Source of the DNA: Acidobacteriota bacterium | GTDB taxonomy: Bacteria; Acidobacteriota; Terriglobia; Bryobacterales; Bryobacteraceae | Reading direction: 5' to 3' | Length of the DNA: 64,000 bases | Assembly: GCA_025352795.1 (NCBI GenBank) | Contig: JANXSF010000020.1 | Span: 1 to 64,000, forward strand | Shown: positions 8,857-16,726 of the stretch, piece after piece | Numbering within the stretch: position 1 is the first letter of the stretch | Layout: every line of letters begins with the position of its first letter | Program-made: the position numbers and the translations under genes | The notes under the pieces: model-generated | Seen by the model: only the letters and a program-made list of their open reading frames with translations | What the model was told of the DNA's origin: nothing | Databases searched by the model: none

Positions 8857-9669
8857 CTAGGCCTTGATCCAGCTATGCTTCGGATCATCGGCCCAGGCCC
8901 CATAGGTCCGACCCTCACCACCCAACACCCATGTATAGTTCAACGTGTACCCAGGGCACGCAACCACTGGATGGTATCCACGTGGAATCAGCACCACATC
9001 GCCGTGTTCCACCGGGTAGGCATGATCAAACGGCTTGGCATCGGAAGGATCGGTGTACACCCGCATAAATCCAAATCCTTGCTTCGGCTCCAATTGAAAG
9101 TAGTAGATTTCTTCCATCGGCACTTCCGACGGTGGATTAAACTGGTCATGTTTATGCGGCGGACACGACGACCATCCACCAGGACTGTTAATTGTCTCCC
9201 CACAAATCAAATGCGCCGCTGGAATGTTATCGGCAATGTGCGTGTGAACGTCGCGCACCCAATTATCTTTGCCTACCGACTTTGACATCACTGCGGTGCC
9301 ATCCACATAAACCGGGGCAACGCCGGGTTTGCCTTCAGCTCCGCCAATGCTGATGCGGGCGCTGGCATTCAACGCCTGCAGCTTCACCTTCGATCCCATA
9401 GGAGCGTATAGCATGGAGTGCACCTGGCTAAGCGAAGTACGCGCTGGAACATCCACCGCCAAATTTCCTGATGGGCTGGACACCTCAACCCGCACCGGGC
9501 CGGTATAAAAATCCAGCGAAACTTCTTCCTCACCAGTCTCAAAACTGTGTTCTTTCAAAGAACCACCCAACTCCACAATCGTGAAAGAAAGGTACTTCAT
9601 ATCGCGGCCACGGCGGGCAATTTCGTAAACGCCCGGGGCTTCGCCTGGCGACTTTATGTGCAAGTTCAT
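8857..9669 (-). CDS. iolB: 5-deoxy-glucuronate isomerase IolB
   Basis: IolB isomerises 5-deoxy-D-glucuronate to 2-deoxy-5-keto-D-gluconate in myo-inositol breakdown. The protein is 270 residues, normal for the family, and forms two cupin-like halves. The metal-site region SSCPPHKHDQFNPPSEVPMEEIYY is present, with the HxH and Glu ligands, as is the late cupin segment HGDVVLIPRGYHPV. The start is ATG 9669, where the conserved N-terminus begins; an earlier ATG adds 12 residues that overlap thiE. No other iol gene is in the window, so the pathway must be encoded elsewhere or be incomplete. It diverges from thiE with only 15 bases between the chosen starts. Confidence 0.9.
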   Translation of the reverse strand: MNLHIKSPGEAPGVYEIARRGRDMKYLSFTIVELGGSLKEHSFETGEEEVSLDFYTGPVRVEVSSPSGNLAVDVPARTSLSQVHSMLYAPMGSKVKLQALNASARISIGGAEGKPGVAPVYVDGTAVMSKSVGKDNWVRDVHTHIADNIPAAHLICGETINSPGGWSSCPPHKHDQFNPPSEVPMEEIYYFQLEPKQGFGFMRVYTDPSDAKPFDHAYPVEHGDVVLIPRGYHPVVACPGYTLNYTWVLGGEGRTYGAWADDPKHSWIKA

Positions 9670-9684
9670 TAGTTCCACGGTATC

Positions 9685-10350
9685 ATGTCGCTTTGCGGTT
9701 ACCAATTGATCACCTTACCTCGACTTTACCCAATCCTCTCCACCGACGCTTTAGAAAAACTAAACATCGACTTTGAAAAGGCTTCAACCGGGATGCTCGA
9801 AGCTGGCATAACAATCCTTCAGCTTCGCCACAAAGGGCACTGGTCCGCCCGCATGTTCGCCCAGGCGGAATGGCTGCAAAAGCAATGCCAGCAGGCCGAT
9901 GTGCAATTTGTGGTCAACGACCGCGCAGACATCGCCCGCATTCTGGGAGCGGCTCTTCACATTGGCCAGGACGATCTTTTCCCAACCGACGCACGCTCCG
10001 TCATTGGACCCGATTTGCTACTCGGTTACAGCACTCACAATGAGGCGCAGTTCGTTGCCGCTGACCGCGAACCAGTGAATTACCTCGCGCTCGGCCCGAT
10101 CTTTGGGACCTCCTCCAAAGAAAATCCCGACCCCACTGTCGGCTGTCCGGAACTAGCTCGACTTCGCCCGCTTACTCCAAAACCAGTGGTCGCCATCGGC
10201 GGAATCCATCTGCAAAACGTCGCCCAAGTTTTCGAAGCCGGTGCCGATTCTGTTGCTATCATCAGTGGATTACTTTCTGACCCGAATCACATTCGCGAAA
10301 CTACTGAACTATGGCTAAACACTCTCCACCGCCTCCCAACACGCAATTAG
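9685..10350 (+). CDS. thiE: Thiamine-phosphate synthase ThiE
   Basis: ThiE joins the thiazole and pyrimidine moieties to make thiamine phosphate. The 221-residue protein begins with the usual RLYPILSTD segment and keeps ILQLRHKG, FVVNDRADIA, HIGQDD and VAIGGI, all of which line the TIM-barrel active site. The ATG at 9685 has no clear ribosome site; a TTG at 9706 directly before LITLPRLYPI is an alternative start. No TPP riboswitch is possible in the 15-base gap to iolB. The 3' end overlaps the permease start by 40 bases. Confidence 0.9.
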   Translation: MSLCGYQLITLPRLYPILSTDALEKLNIDFEKASTGMLEAGITILQLRHKGHWSARMFAQAEWLQKQCQQADVQFVVNDRADIARILGAALHIGQDDLFPTDARSVIGPDLLLGYSTHNEAQFVAADREPVNYLALGPIFGTSSKENPDPTVGCPELARLRPLTPKPVVAIGGIHLQNVAQVFEAGADSVAIISGLLSDPNHIRETTELWLNTLHRLPTRN

Positions 10351-11696
10351 TCCAAGGACTGGGACTACTTGACGCCACCACGCTCGTGATGGGTTCCATG
10401 ATTGGTTCCGGAGTATTCATTGTTGCCGCCGATATCGGCCGTCAAGTGGGTTCCCCCGGCTTGATGATGATGACCTGGGTAGTCACCGCGTTAATGTCCA
10501 TTGCCGGGGCACTCTGCTATGGCGAATTAGCTGCGGCAATGCCCCACGCCGGTGGTCAATACGTCTACCTTCGCGAAGCCTTTGGGCCCTTAAGCGGCTT
10601 CCTTTACGGCTGGACGTTGATCGCCATTGTACAAACGGGAACCATAGCTGCCGTGGCCGTGGCCTGCGCCAAATTTGCCGGAGTATTCTTTCCCTGGATA
10701 TCGGCATCGAATACGCTGCTGCCATTATTGACGTCACAACGGCTGGTGGCCATTTGCCTGATCCTATTTCTAACCTGGGTGAATACGCGGGGCTTGCGGG
10801 CCGGTGCCATTGTCCAAAACGTATTCACGTTTGCCAAAGTGAGTGCGCTACTGGGCCTGATAGTTGCCGCCTTCACCATTGGACGAAATCCCCAAGCGAT
10901 CAACTTGAACTTTAGTAACTTTTGGGGAAATGCCGGTTGGAATTGGGATACTCTCAGAATCACCGGCGTGGCCATGGTGGGCTCACTATTCTCAGCCGAT
11001 TCCTGGAACAACGTCACCTTCACTGCTGCGGAAACGCGTAATCCCAAACGTAACCTGCCGCTGTCGCTGGCCATTGGCGTGGGTTCGGTATGTGCCTTAT
11101 ACTTGGCCTGCAATTTAGGATACCTGCTGGTGCTGCCATTTGAAGCGATTCAACATGCCCCTGAGGATCGCGTAGGCACCGCCGTTGCGGCCGCTATTTC
11201 CGCTTCTTACGGAGTTACCTTCATGGCCGCCGCCATTATGATTTCTACCTTCGGGTGCATCAACGGGCTGATCATGTCGGCATCGCGAGTGATTTATGCC
11301 ATGTCTGTCGATAAGCTATTTTTTGCCGCCGCCGGTCGCATTGATCCGCAAACCAAAGCTCCGGTTTCAGCACTTTGGATGCAATGCGCCTGGGCCTGCG
11401 TGCTTACGCTTTCGGGCAGCTATGGAGACTTGCTGGATTACGTCATTTTCGCCAACCTGCTGTTCTACATTCTGACCATTGCATCGGTGATGGTGCTGCG
11501 CTATCAGCAGCCCGATCTGCCGCGCCCTTATCGCACTTTCGCCTATCCTGTTCTGCCCTTGTTCTATATCTTCTCCGCAGGGTTTATTGAAGTGCTACTG
11601 CTGCTGTATAAACCAAACTACACATGGCCCGGACTAGGACTTGTACTACTGGGAATCCCTATTTACTACCTCTGGAAATCGAGACAAACAGCCTGA
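10311..11696 (+). CDS. APC-family amino acid permease
   Basis: This is a 461-residue inner-membrane transporter with about 12 membrane segments and the 5+5 fold of the APC superfamily. The first helix carries the substrate- and ion-site motif GSMIGSGVFI, and helix 3 shows the family's GALCYGELAAAMPHAGGQYVYL. The prolonged C-terminus with a last pair of helices resembles LAT/Cat-type members. The substrate cannot be told from sequence; exchange or uptake of amino acids is likely. The ATG is inside the thiE 3' end (40-base overlap), which implies coupled translation. Confidence 0.85.
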   Translation: MAKHSPPPPNTQLVQGLGLLDATTLVMGSMIGSGVFIVAADIGRQVGSPGLMMMTWVVTALMSIAGALCYGELAAAMPHAGGQYVYLREAFGPLSGFLYGWTLIAIVQTGTIAAVAVACAKFAGVFFPWISASNTLLPLLTSQRLVAICLILFLTWVNTRGLRAGAIVQNVFTFAKVSALLGLIVAAFTIGRNPQAINLNFSNFWGNAGWNWDTLRITGVAMVGSLFSADSWNNVTFTAAETRNPKRNLPLSLAIGVGSVCALYLACNLGYLLVLPFEAIQHAPEDRVGTAVAAAISASYGVTFMAAAIMISTFGCINGLIMSASRVIYAMSVDKLFFAAAGRIDPQTKAPVSALWMQCAWACVLTLSGSYGDLLDYVIFANLLFYILTIASVMVLRYQQPDLPRPYRTFAYPVLPLFYIFSAGFIEVLLLLYKPNYTWPGLGLVLLGIPIYYLWKSRQTA

Positions 11697-11722
11697 TTGT
11701 GGCATAAACTTATGGTGTTCCC

Positions 11723-12043
11723 ATGCGCGCCCAGGCCACAATTCCCGATGCCCAAATCCTGAGAGCTACAGGCAAGACCTGGGGAGAATGGTCCCCGATT
11801 TTGGCTGTGGCACCAGTGGACGCGGCCCTGTTTCTTCGCCAGAATTACAAGTTGGATTTTTGGTGGAGTCAGGCAATTGCCGCCACGTTTCGCCAACCAG
11901 TGCAGCAGATTGTCCGCCGTAGCGGTCATAGCTCCCTGGTAAAGCTTTTCAAAGCCTGCCATCCTGTGTTCCTGGTATCGCCGCCTAAGACTGACAGGCA
12001 ACCAGTCCCGCAATTGAGTCCTCGACAAAAACTCGAGGATTAG
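11723..12043 (+). CDS. Small DUF4287-like protein
   Basis: This is a 106-residue cytoplasmic protein. Its N-terminal half, TGKTWGEWSPILAVAPVDAA followed by LRQNYKLDFWWSQAIAATF, matches the pattern of DUF4287 domains (TGKTWxEWxxxLD, then LxxxHxLxxWWxQ). The exact function of that domain is unknown; it often accompanies small SRPBCC-type proteins. The C-terminal half is basic and proline-rich with no recognised domain. It lies 26 bases after the permease, on the same strand. An overlapping ORF in another frame (11641-11922) lacks family similarity. Confidence 0.6.
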   Translation: MRAQATIPDAQILRATGKTWGEWSPILAVAPVDAALFLRQNYKLDFWWSQAIAATFRQPVQQIVRRSGHSSLVKLFKACHPVFLVSPPKTDRQPVPQLSPRQKLED

Positions 12044-12120
12044 TCTGCGCTAGCCGTCACCGGTGCATCGCTCATTCCGGTTTTTCACAGATTGCGCTAT
12101 TCTGGCACAAGGAGGATGCA

Positions 12121-12588
12121 ATGAAATTAACTCGCATATTGTCTACCCTTGCAGTCAGCACTCTTTTATCTGTGGCGGCCTTGGCTGGCCCCAACCTATC
12201 CGGTGACTGGAAGCTGAACGCTGCTAAAAGCGATTTCGGTCCCATGCCTGGTCCCGATAAATTGTTGATGAAAGTGGACCACAAAGAACCGGTTATCAAG
12301 ATCCAAAGTGAGCAGAGCGGCCAGCAGGGCGACGTGAAAATGGAACAGAGCTACACCACAGACGGTAAAGAGTGCAAGAACAAAATGCGCAACGCCGAAA
12401 TGGTTTCAAAACTGAAGTGGGAAGGCGAAGCATTGAACGTGGATTCCAAGTTGGATTTCCAGGGCAATGAAGTTTCCATCAAGGAAACCTGGTCCTTGTC
12501 CGATGAAGGCAAAGTGCTCACCATCAAACGAAAGATCGCCGCTCCGCAGGGTGAGTTTGAGACGACACAGGTTTTAGAGAAGCAATAG
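12121..12588 (+). CDS. Secreted beta-barrel-like hypothetical protein
   Basis: This is a 155-residue exported protein, common in acidobacterial genomes and of unknown function. The signal peptide is MKLTRILSTLAVSTLLSVAALA, with cleavage before GPNLSGDWKLN. The mature part starts with the NLSGDWKLNxxKSDFGPxP signature and alternates short strands, in a lipocalin-like pattern (inference). A perfect GGAGG lies five bases before the ATG, suggesting strong translation. A terminator hairpin follows the stop codon. Confidence 0.8.
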   Translation: MKLTRILSTLAVSTLLSVAALAGPNLSGDWKLNAAKSDFGPMPGPDKLLMKVDHKEPVIKIQSEQSGQQGDVKMEQSYTTDGKECKNKMRNAEMVSKLKWEGEALNVDSKLDFQGNEVSIKETWSLSDEGKVLTIKRKIAAPQGEFETTQVLEKQ

Positions 12589-12596
12589 CTTTTTGC

Positions 12597-12633
12597 AGGG
12601 GCGTCAGAAGTGGCGCCCTCGACACTTTTTTTT
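12597..12633 (+). terminator. Intrinsic terminator after the secreted 155-residue protein
   Basis: The stem AGGGGCG (12597-12603) pairs with CGCCCT (12614-12619). Six bases after the stem comes a run of eight T (12626-12633). It sits between the 3' ends of two convergent genes. Confidence 0.55.
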
Positions 12634-12635
12634 AA

Positions 12636-13234
12636 TCAACTATCCCCAGTTCCGGCAAACGCGGACAAAAGAACTTCTTCAAACCCGGCATTAATCCCGT
12701 GCAGAAAACTACGATGAGATGCATCGTACATCTGATCTCGCGTAATGCGCGACCAATGAATAGGCACCGATTCCGTAGCGCAAGTTGGCGGATGAACTCA
12801 CATTGCGTGCGCCTGTTACCATCACAAAAGGGATGAATCGCATTCAGTTCCCCGATGTAAAACGCAGCCCGCTTACAGAACTGTGCGGTATCCAGATCGC
12901 CAAGATGCTGTTCTTTGCGCAACTCACCGAACATGATTTCCAGCGCAGGAACAATCTGGGCAGCAAAGGCGAAGTAGAATTGGCCTGAACGGGCAATGTC
13001 CACGGTGCGGAATTTGCCCGCCCATGGGTAAACGTCCTGAAAAATACTTTTGTGGATGGCCTGAAGGTGGGCAGCATCCAGCTTACCTGGCTTCATTTTC
13101 AGCCCAAGTTCCGCAATTCGGCGGCTCGTAGCAAGAGCTTCAAATATTCCTAGTTCTTCGTGATCACGAATGTCCCGAAGATTTTCAAGAAGGGTCGTTC
13201 CCGGATATACGTACGGGTCAATATTTTCTGTCAA
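12636..13234 (-). pseudogene. Decayed Fic-domain AMP-transferase toxin (frameshifted)
   Basis: Fic proteins transfer AMP to target proteins using the loop HPFx(D/E)GNGRxxR. Here the loop reads HPFCDGNRRTQC (residues 134-145): the third-position Gly of GNGR is Arg (agg) and the final Arg is Cys (tgt), each one G:C-to-A:T transition away from consensus. In addition the frame breaks near 12757-12772. In the original frame the C-terminus becomes LRNRCLFIGRALREI and unrelated sequence ending at 12632. In the +2 frame the true family C-terminus appears (IHWSRITRDQMYDASHRSF, then GINAGFEEVLLSA) and ends at TGA 12636-12638. Three independent lesions argue for a dead toxin rather than a read error alone. 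Its ATG lies within the end of the antitoxin gene. Confidence 0.8.
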
Positions 13235-13409
13235 AGTAATTGTCTATCTCTCGACCCATTTCTTCGTTGGTTATTTCGCCATCAACATAGCGTTGGAAGA
13301 TCGCTTTACCTTCGGAAGAGGGTTCAAGCCCTTCCATACGAACACTGGCCAGCGCATTTTCAATCTGCTCAGCTCGTACAGCGCGTCCCGTATCTGTTAA
13401 GACAGCCAT
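13218..13409 (-). CDS. VbhA-like antitoxin of a Fic toxin
   Basis: This 63-residue protein resembles the small class I Fic antitoxins. It contains the inhibitory helix motif (S/T)xxxE(G/N) as SVRMEG (residues 22-27). In known complexes its Glu blocks the gamma-phosphate site of Fic. The next segment LEPSSEGKAIFQRYVDGEITNEEM is characteristic of VbhA-type domains. The start ATG at 13409 is 11 bases after AGGAGG, and that ribosome site overlaps the end of the D-aminoacylase gene 15 bases upstream. It overlaps the fic start by 17 bases, the normal order for this module. Unlike the toxin, it looks intact. Confidence 0.8.
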   Translation of the reverse strand: MAVLTDTGRAVRAEQIENALASVRMEGLEPSSEGKAIFQRYVDGEITNEEMGREIDNYFDRKY

Positions 13410-13424
13410 GTCATATTCTACCTC

Positions 13425-15032
13425 CTACTGCTTCCCTGGTCCATACAAAATCCGGCCCGGTCGAGCCCCCGTCAACTTCCCGTCACGCAACACAACCTGA
13501 CCATTCACCACCACCGCGAGAAACCCCACAGCATACTGATGCGGCTTGGCATATTCCGACATATCCGCCACCGTCTCCGGGTCAAACACTGCGATATCCG
13601 CCTTCATCCCGGGGCGTAGCAGTCCGCGATCCATAATCCGAAATCGCGTGGCTGGCAGCGACGTCATCCGTCTCACCGCCTCCTCCAAAGTCAGCACCTT
13701 TCGTTCCCGCACATAGCGACCCAACACCCTGGCGAACGTCCCGTAATTTCTGGGATGTGGAACGTCCTCACCAAAATTTGGAATGCCGCCGTCGGATGCA
13801 ATCATGGTGTGCCGATAGCGTAGGATTCGCTCCAGATCCTCTTCCCCAATGGCATGAAAGATCGCCGAACAGTTCCCTTTCAATTGCAGCTCCAGCGCTG
13901 TCAAAGCGGCGTTTTCAAACGTCACCTCCCGACCCTTCGACGCCGTCACTTCAGCCAGGTTCTTACCCGCCAGCGACTTATCGAATCCGCAACTGGCCAG
14001 CACCACATTCCTCGGATCTCCAGCACCCCGATCCTCGCGAATATTCTGCGCCACCGTGGCCAGAATCCTGGCTCGCTGTTCCGGTGCATTCACCCGTTCG
14101 CGGAAAGCTGCCGCACCACTTTCACGGGACCATTGCGGAAATAACGCCGCAAGACCTGTCGATGAAGCGGTGTATGGGTATTGATCCAGCGTCACATCCA
14201 CGCCCCTGGCTCGTGCCTCCTCAATCAGCTTCAGCGATTCCACGCTCATCCCCCAATTGACCTTCCCGATGATTTTGTGGTGCGTCACCTGGGTCGGCAA
14301 ATGCCCTTCCTCGCCGATCCAAATTGTTTCCCGAATGCTATCCAGCGTATTCACCGATTCATTGCGCATGTGCGAGGTATGGATACCGCCCAGTTCCCCA
14401 ACCACTTTGGCGATCTCAATTACTTCCTCAGTCGTCGAAAAATTTCCAGGAATATAAAACAGCCCCGTCGAAAGCCCAAAGGCACCGTCCAGCATTGCCT
14501 GACGGGCCAACCCTTTCATTCGATCCATTTCTTCTGCAGTGGCCTTGCGATCTTTCAAGCCAATCACTTTTTCGCGGATGCTGCCCTGCCCCACCATCGA
14601 CCCAAAGTTGATGGTGCTGTGAATTGCCGCGACTTCCTTCAAGAACGGAGCCAGTGGAATTGGGGAACTGCCGTCGGGACCCTCAATGATCGTTGTCACG
14701 CCTTGGCGAATCTGATTTTCAGCAGCCGGGTTATCTAAAATGCCCCGTCGTCCATGGCTGTGTGTGTCGATGAACCCTGGGGTCACCGCCAATCCATCTG
14801 CTTTGATCACAGTGCGCGCCCTGGCCGGTTTACTTGGACCCACGTAGACAATGGCATCACCACGAATGCCGATGTCGCCCAAAAACCAACCGCCGCCGGA
14901 ACCATCAATGATTCGGCCATTCTGAATTAGGATGTCGTACTGGGGTTGCTGGGCGTTAGCCAGATTGAGACTGGCAAGGACGTTGGAACCGACAAGAAGA
15001 AAACTAAGTGTGCGAAACATGTTCCGGGCCAT
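13425..15032 (-). CDS. Exported D-aminoacylase / N-acyl-D-amino-acid deacylase
   Basis: This metal-dependent amidohydrolase of 535 residues probably removes acyl groups from N-acyl-D-amino acids in the periplasm. A signal peptide (residues 1-27, ending NLANA) precedes the composite beta-sandwich and TIM barrel. Metal ligands seen include H91-S-H93 in FIDTHSHG, the TSHMRNE and VTHHK segments, and the late SDGGIP. NYGTFARVLGRYVRE and LRPGMKADIAVFDPETV are typical of this subfamily. M1 and M5 are both possible starts. No clear ribosome site is visible. The antitoxin gene follows 15 bases downstream, so it may share this transcript. Confidence 0.87.
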   Translation of the reverse strand: MARNMFRTLSFLLVGSNVLASLNLANAQQPQYDILIQNGRIIDGSGGGWFLGDIGIRGDAIVYVGPSKPARARTVIKADGLAVTPGFIDTHSHGRRGILDNPAAENQIRQGVTTIIEGPDGSSPIPLAPFLKEVAAIHSTINFGSMVGQGSIREKVIGLKDRKATAEEMDRMKGLARQAMLDGAFGLSTGLFYIPGNFSTTEEVIEIAKVVGELGGIHTSHMRNESVNTLDSIRETIWIGEEGHLPTQVTHHKIIGKVNWGMSVESLKLIEEARARGVDVTLDQYPYTASSTGLAALFPQWSRESGAAAFRERVNAPEQRARILATVAQNIREDRGAGDPRNVVLASCGFDKSLAGKNLAEVTASKGREVTFENAALTALELQLKGNCSAIFHAIGEEDLERILRYRHTMIASDGGIPNFGEDVPHPRNYGTFARVLGRYVRERKVLTLEEAVRRMTSLPATRFRIMDRGLLRPGMKADIAVFDPETVADMSEYAKPHQYAVGFLAVVVNGQVVLRDGKLTGARPGRILYGPGKQ

Positions 15033-15048
15033 TTTGGCACGGATGGTG

Positions 15049-15168
15049 TCACTCTGTCACGGGCACTGTGTCAACCTTCCTGTCTTCTTCGGTATGAGGC
15101 GGAGAGGCGATCATGGATAGAAACAATCCAAAAATGAACAACATCGCTATGATTGCACCGATGATCAT
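15049..15168 (-). CDS. Possible small single-pass membrane protein
   Basis: This 39-residue frame reads MIIGAIIAMLFIFGLFLSM then IASPPHTEEDRKVDTVPVTE: one hydrophobic segment followed by a charged tail, the usual form of a small membrane protein. The ATG at 15168 is the first start after an in-frame stop. AAGGGGG lies 12 bases upstream, a long but usable spacing. It ends 16 bases before the D-aminoacylase ATG and would be the first gene of that unit. The opposite-strand reading (15113-15175, 20 codons) is less convincing. Confidence 0.4.
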   Translation of the reverse strand: MIIGAIIAMLFIFGLFLSMIASPPHTEEDRKVDTVPVTE

Positions 15169-15252
15169 GACTTAATGCTTCCCCCTTACCACGGATTTAC
15201 AGTGCACGACTGATGCCAAAGTATTCCCACTGATTTGTGATACGGTTTTGCT

Positions 15253-16542
15253 ATGCGTGTGGATTTGGCATTTGGCAAAACAGGACTGGCCGTTGAGCTC
15301 CCCGAGGGCTATTCGTACCAGGTATTGGAAGCGCGTTCGGCGCAGGCTTTGGATAACCAGATAGCCGCGATTGAACATGCGCTGGATCGTCCCATTGGGA
15401 CTTTACCGCTTACGGAGCTGGCTCGAGGTAAAAAGACTGCCGCCATTTCCGTGTGCGACATCACGCGTCCTGCACCGAATAGGCTGGTACTTCCGCCAGT
15501 TCTACGTCGATTAGCCGACGCCGGAATCAGTCGCGACAACGTTGTTGTGCTGATTGCCACGGGCCTTCATCGTCCTGCAACCGAAGAAGAAATACGGGAA
15601 ATTGTAGGACCCGATCTGTACGGTCATATTCGTGTGGAAAATCATTATGCCCGCAACTTGCAGGAACATCGTTATCTGGGCACAACAGCTTCAGGCATTC
15701 CGGTTCACATTGATGAACGATTCATGGCTGCCGACCTCCACATCACCTTGGGGTTTATTGAACCGCACTTAATGCTGGGCTTTTCCGGTGGACGCAAACT
15801 GATCGCCCCCGGTTTGGCCGCCCAGGAAACCATCAAGGTTATCCATTCCCCAAAGTTCATGCGCGACGCCCGGTCGGTGGAAGGGTCGATTGAAAATAAC
15901 CCGCTGCATGAGGAGCTGTTAGAAATCGCACGAATGGCTCGGCACGATTTTTTGGTGGATGTATCGTTGAGTCGTGACCGCCGAGTTGCGCAAGTTTTTG
16001 CCGGTGACGCAGAACTTGCGCATCGTGAAGGGACAAAATTTGTCAGTCAAGTGTTGCTGGAACAGCTGGACAGCTTAGCCGATGCGGTCATCACCACCGC
16101 AGCCGGGCACCCCCTGGACATGACGTTTTATCAGGCAGTGAAAGGCGTCACCGCCGCCAGCCATGTGGTGAAGCCAGGCGGCAAAATCCTCTTGGTAGCC
16201 GCGTGTTCAGAAGGTGCCGGGGCGGAAGAGTTTTGTGAAATGCTGTCAGCCTACCCTGAACATCAACAGTTTTTGGACGCCATTTTGCAGGCTCCAGTGG
16301 AAGTGGACCAATGGCAATTGGAAAAGCTGGCGCTGGTTTGCCAATCGAAGCAACTTCTGTTCTATGTCCCAGGATTGCCCGACGCCTATCGCGATTCGAT
16401 GTGGGGCCCAGTGTACAGCTCTATGGCCGATGCGGTGGCAGCGTTGATGGAAGGGTTACCGAAAGGCGCGAAGGTGGTTGTGATTCCCGAAGGCCCCTAC
16501 GTTTTAGCAAAGGCTGAGCAGCAAGTGCCGCTGGCAATCTGA
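15253..16542 (+). CDS. larA: Nickel-dependent lactate racemase family protein LarA
   Basis: LarA-type enzymes racemise or epimerise alpha-hydroxy acids using a nickel-pincer nucleotide bound to a lysine. The 429-residue protein keeps H106 (ATGLHRP), H172 and K182 (PHLMLGFSGGRKLIAPG) and H198 (VIHSPKF). This is exactly two residues offset from H108, H174, K184 and H200 of the Lactobacillus plantarum enzyme. The length is normal. No larB, larC or larE for cofactor synthesis lies in the window. The substrate may be lactate or another hydroxy acid, since the family is broad. It diverges from the small membrane protein / D-aminoacylase unit. Confidence 0.88.
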   Translation: MRVDLAFGKTGLAVELPEGYSYQVLEARSAQALDNQIAAIEHALDRPIGTLPLTELARGKKTAAISVCDITRPAPNRLVLPPVLRRLADAGISRDNVVVLIATGLHRPATEEEIREIVGPDLYGHIRVENHYARNLQEHRYLGTTASGIPVHIDERFMAADLHITLGFIEPHLMLGFSGGRKLIAPGLAAQETIKVIHSPKFMRDARSVEGSIENNPLHEELLEIARMARHDFLVDVSLSRDRRVAQVFAGDAELAHREGTKFVSQVLLEQLDSLADAVITTAAGHPLDMTFYQAVKGVTAASHVVKPGGKILLVAACSEGAGAEEFCEMLSAYPEHQQFLDAILQAPVEVDQWQLEKLALVCQSKQLLFYVPGLPDAYRDSMWGPVYSSMADAVAALMEGLPKGAKVVVIPEGPYVLAKAEQQVPLAI

Positions 16543-16615
16543 AAAAGTAGAGCCTCATTCCACTTTTGAGTAATTTGCCCCCCGTCAAGTTTACCTAACT
16601 GTCTTAAAACTAGCC

Positions 16616-16644
16616 TTGACGCTGATGCGTTAAACCCTTAGAAT
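16616..16644 (+). promoter_or_regulatory. Sigma-70-type promoter of the GWxTD gene
   Basis: TTGACG (16616-16621) and TAGAAT (16639-16644) are separated by 17 bases, close to the -35/-10 consensus. Transcription would begin near 16651, giving a 75-base leader before the ATG at 16727. The rest of the 184-base gap after larA shows no gene. Confidence 0.55.
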
Positions 16645-16726
16645 CTAAATAGCTAATGGTGGTTTTACTCCTGCCAGAACCGTGAAGTTATGGCACAGAG
16701 TGAAGAACAACTTTTAGGGGGCCACG

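Noticed and set aside
12632-12772. Reading the Fic C-terminus in the original frame as a genuine variant end
   Set aside because: The alternative frame restores the conserved family C-terminus (IHWSRITRDQMYDASHRSF), so the original-frame tail is a frameshift product.
15113-15175. Twenty-codon plus-strand ORF with GGAG before its ATG
   Set aside because: Methionine-rich with no domain, and it is antisense to a more convincing small membrane protein.
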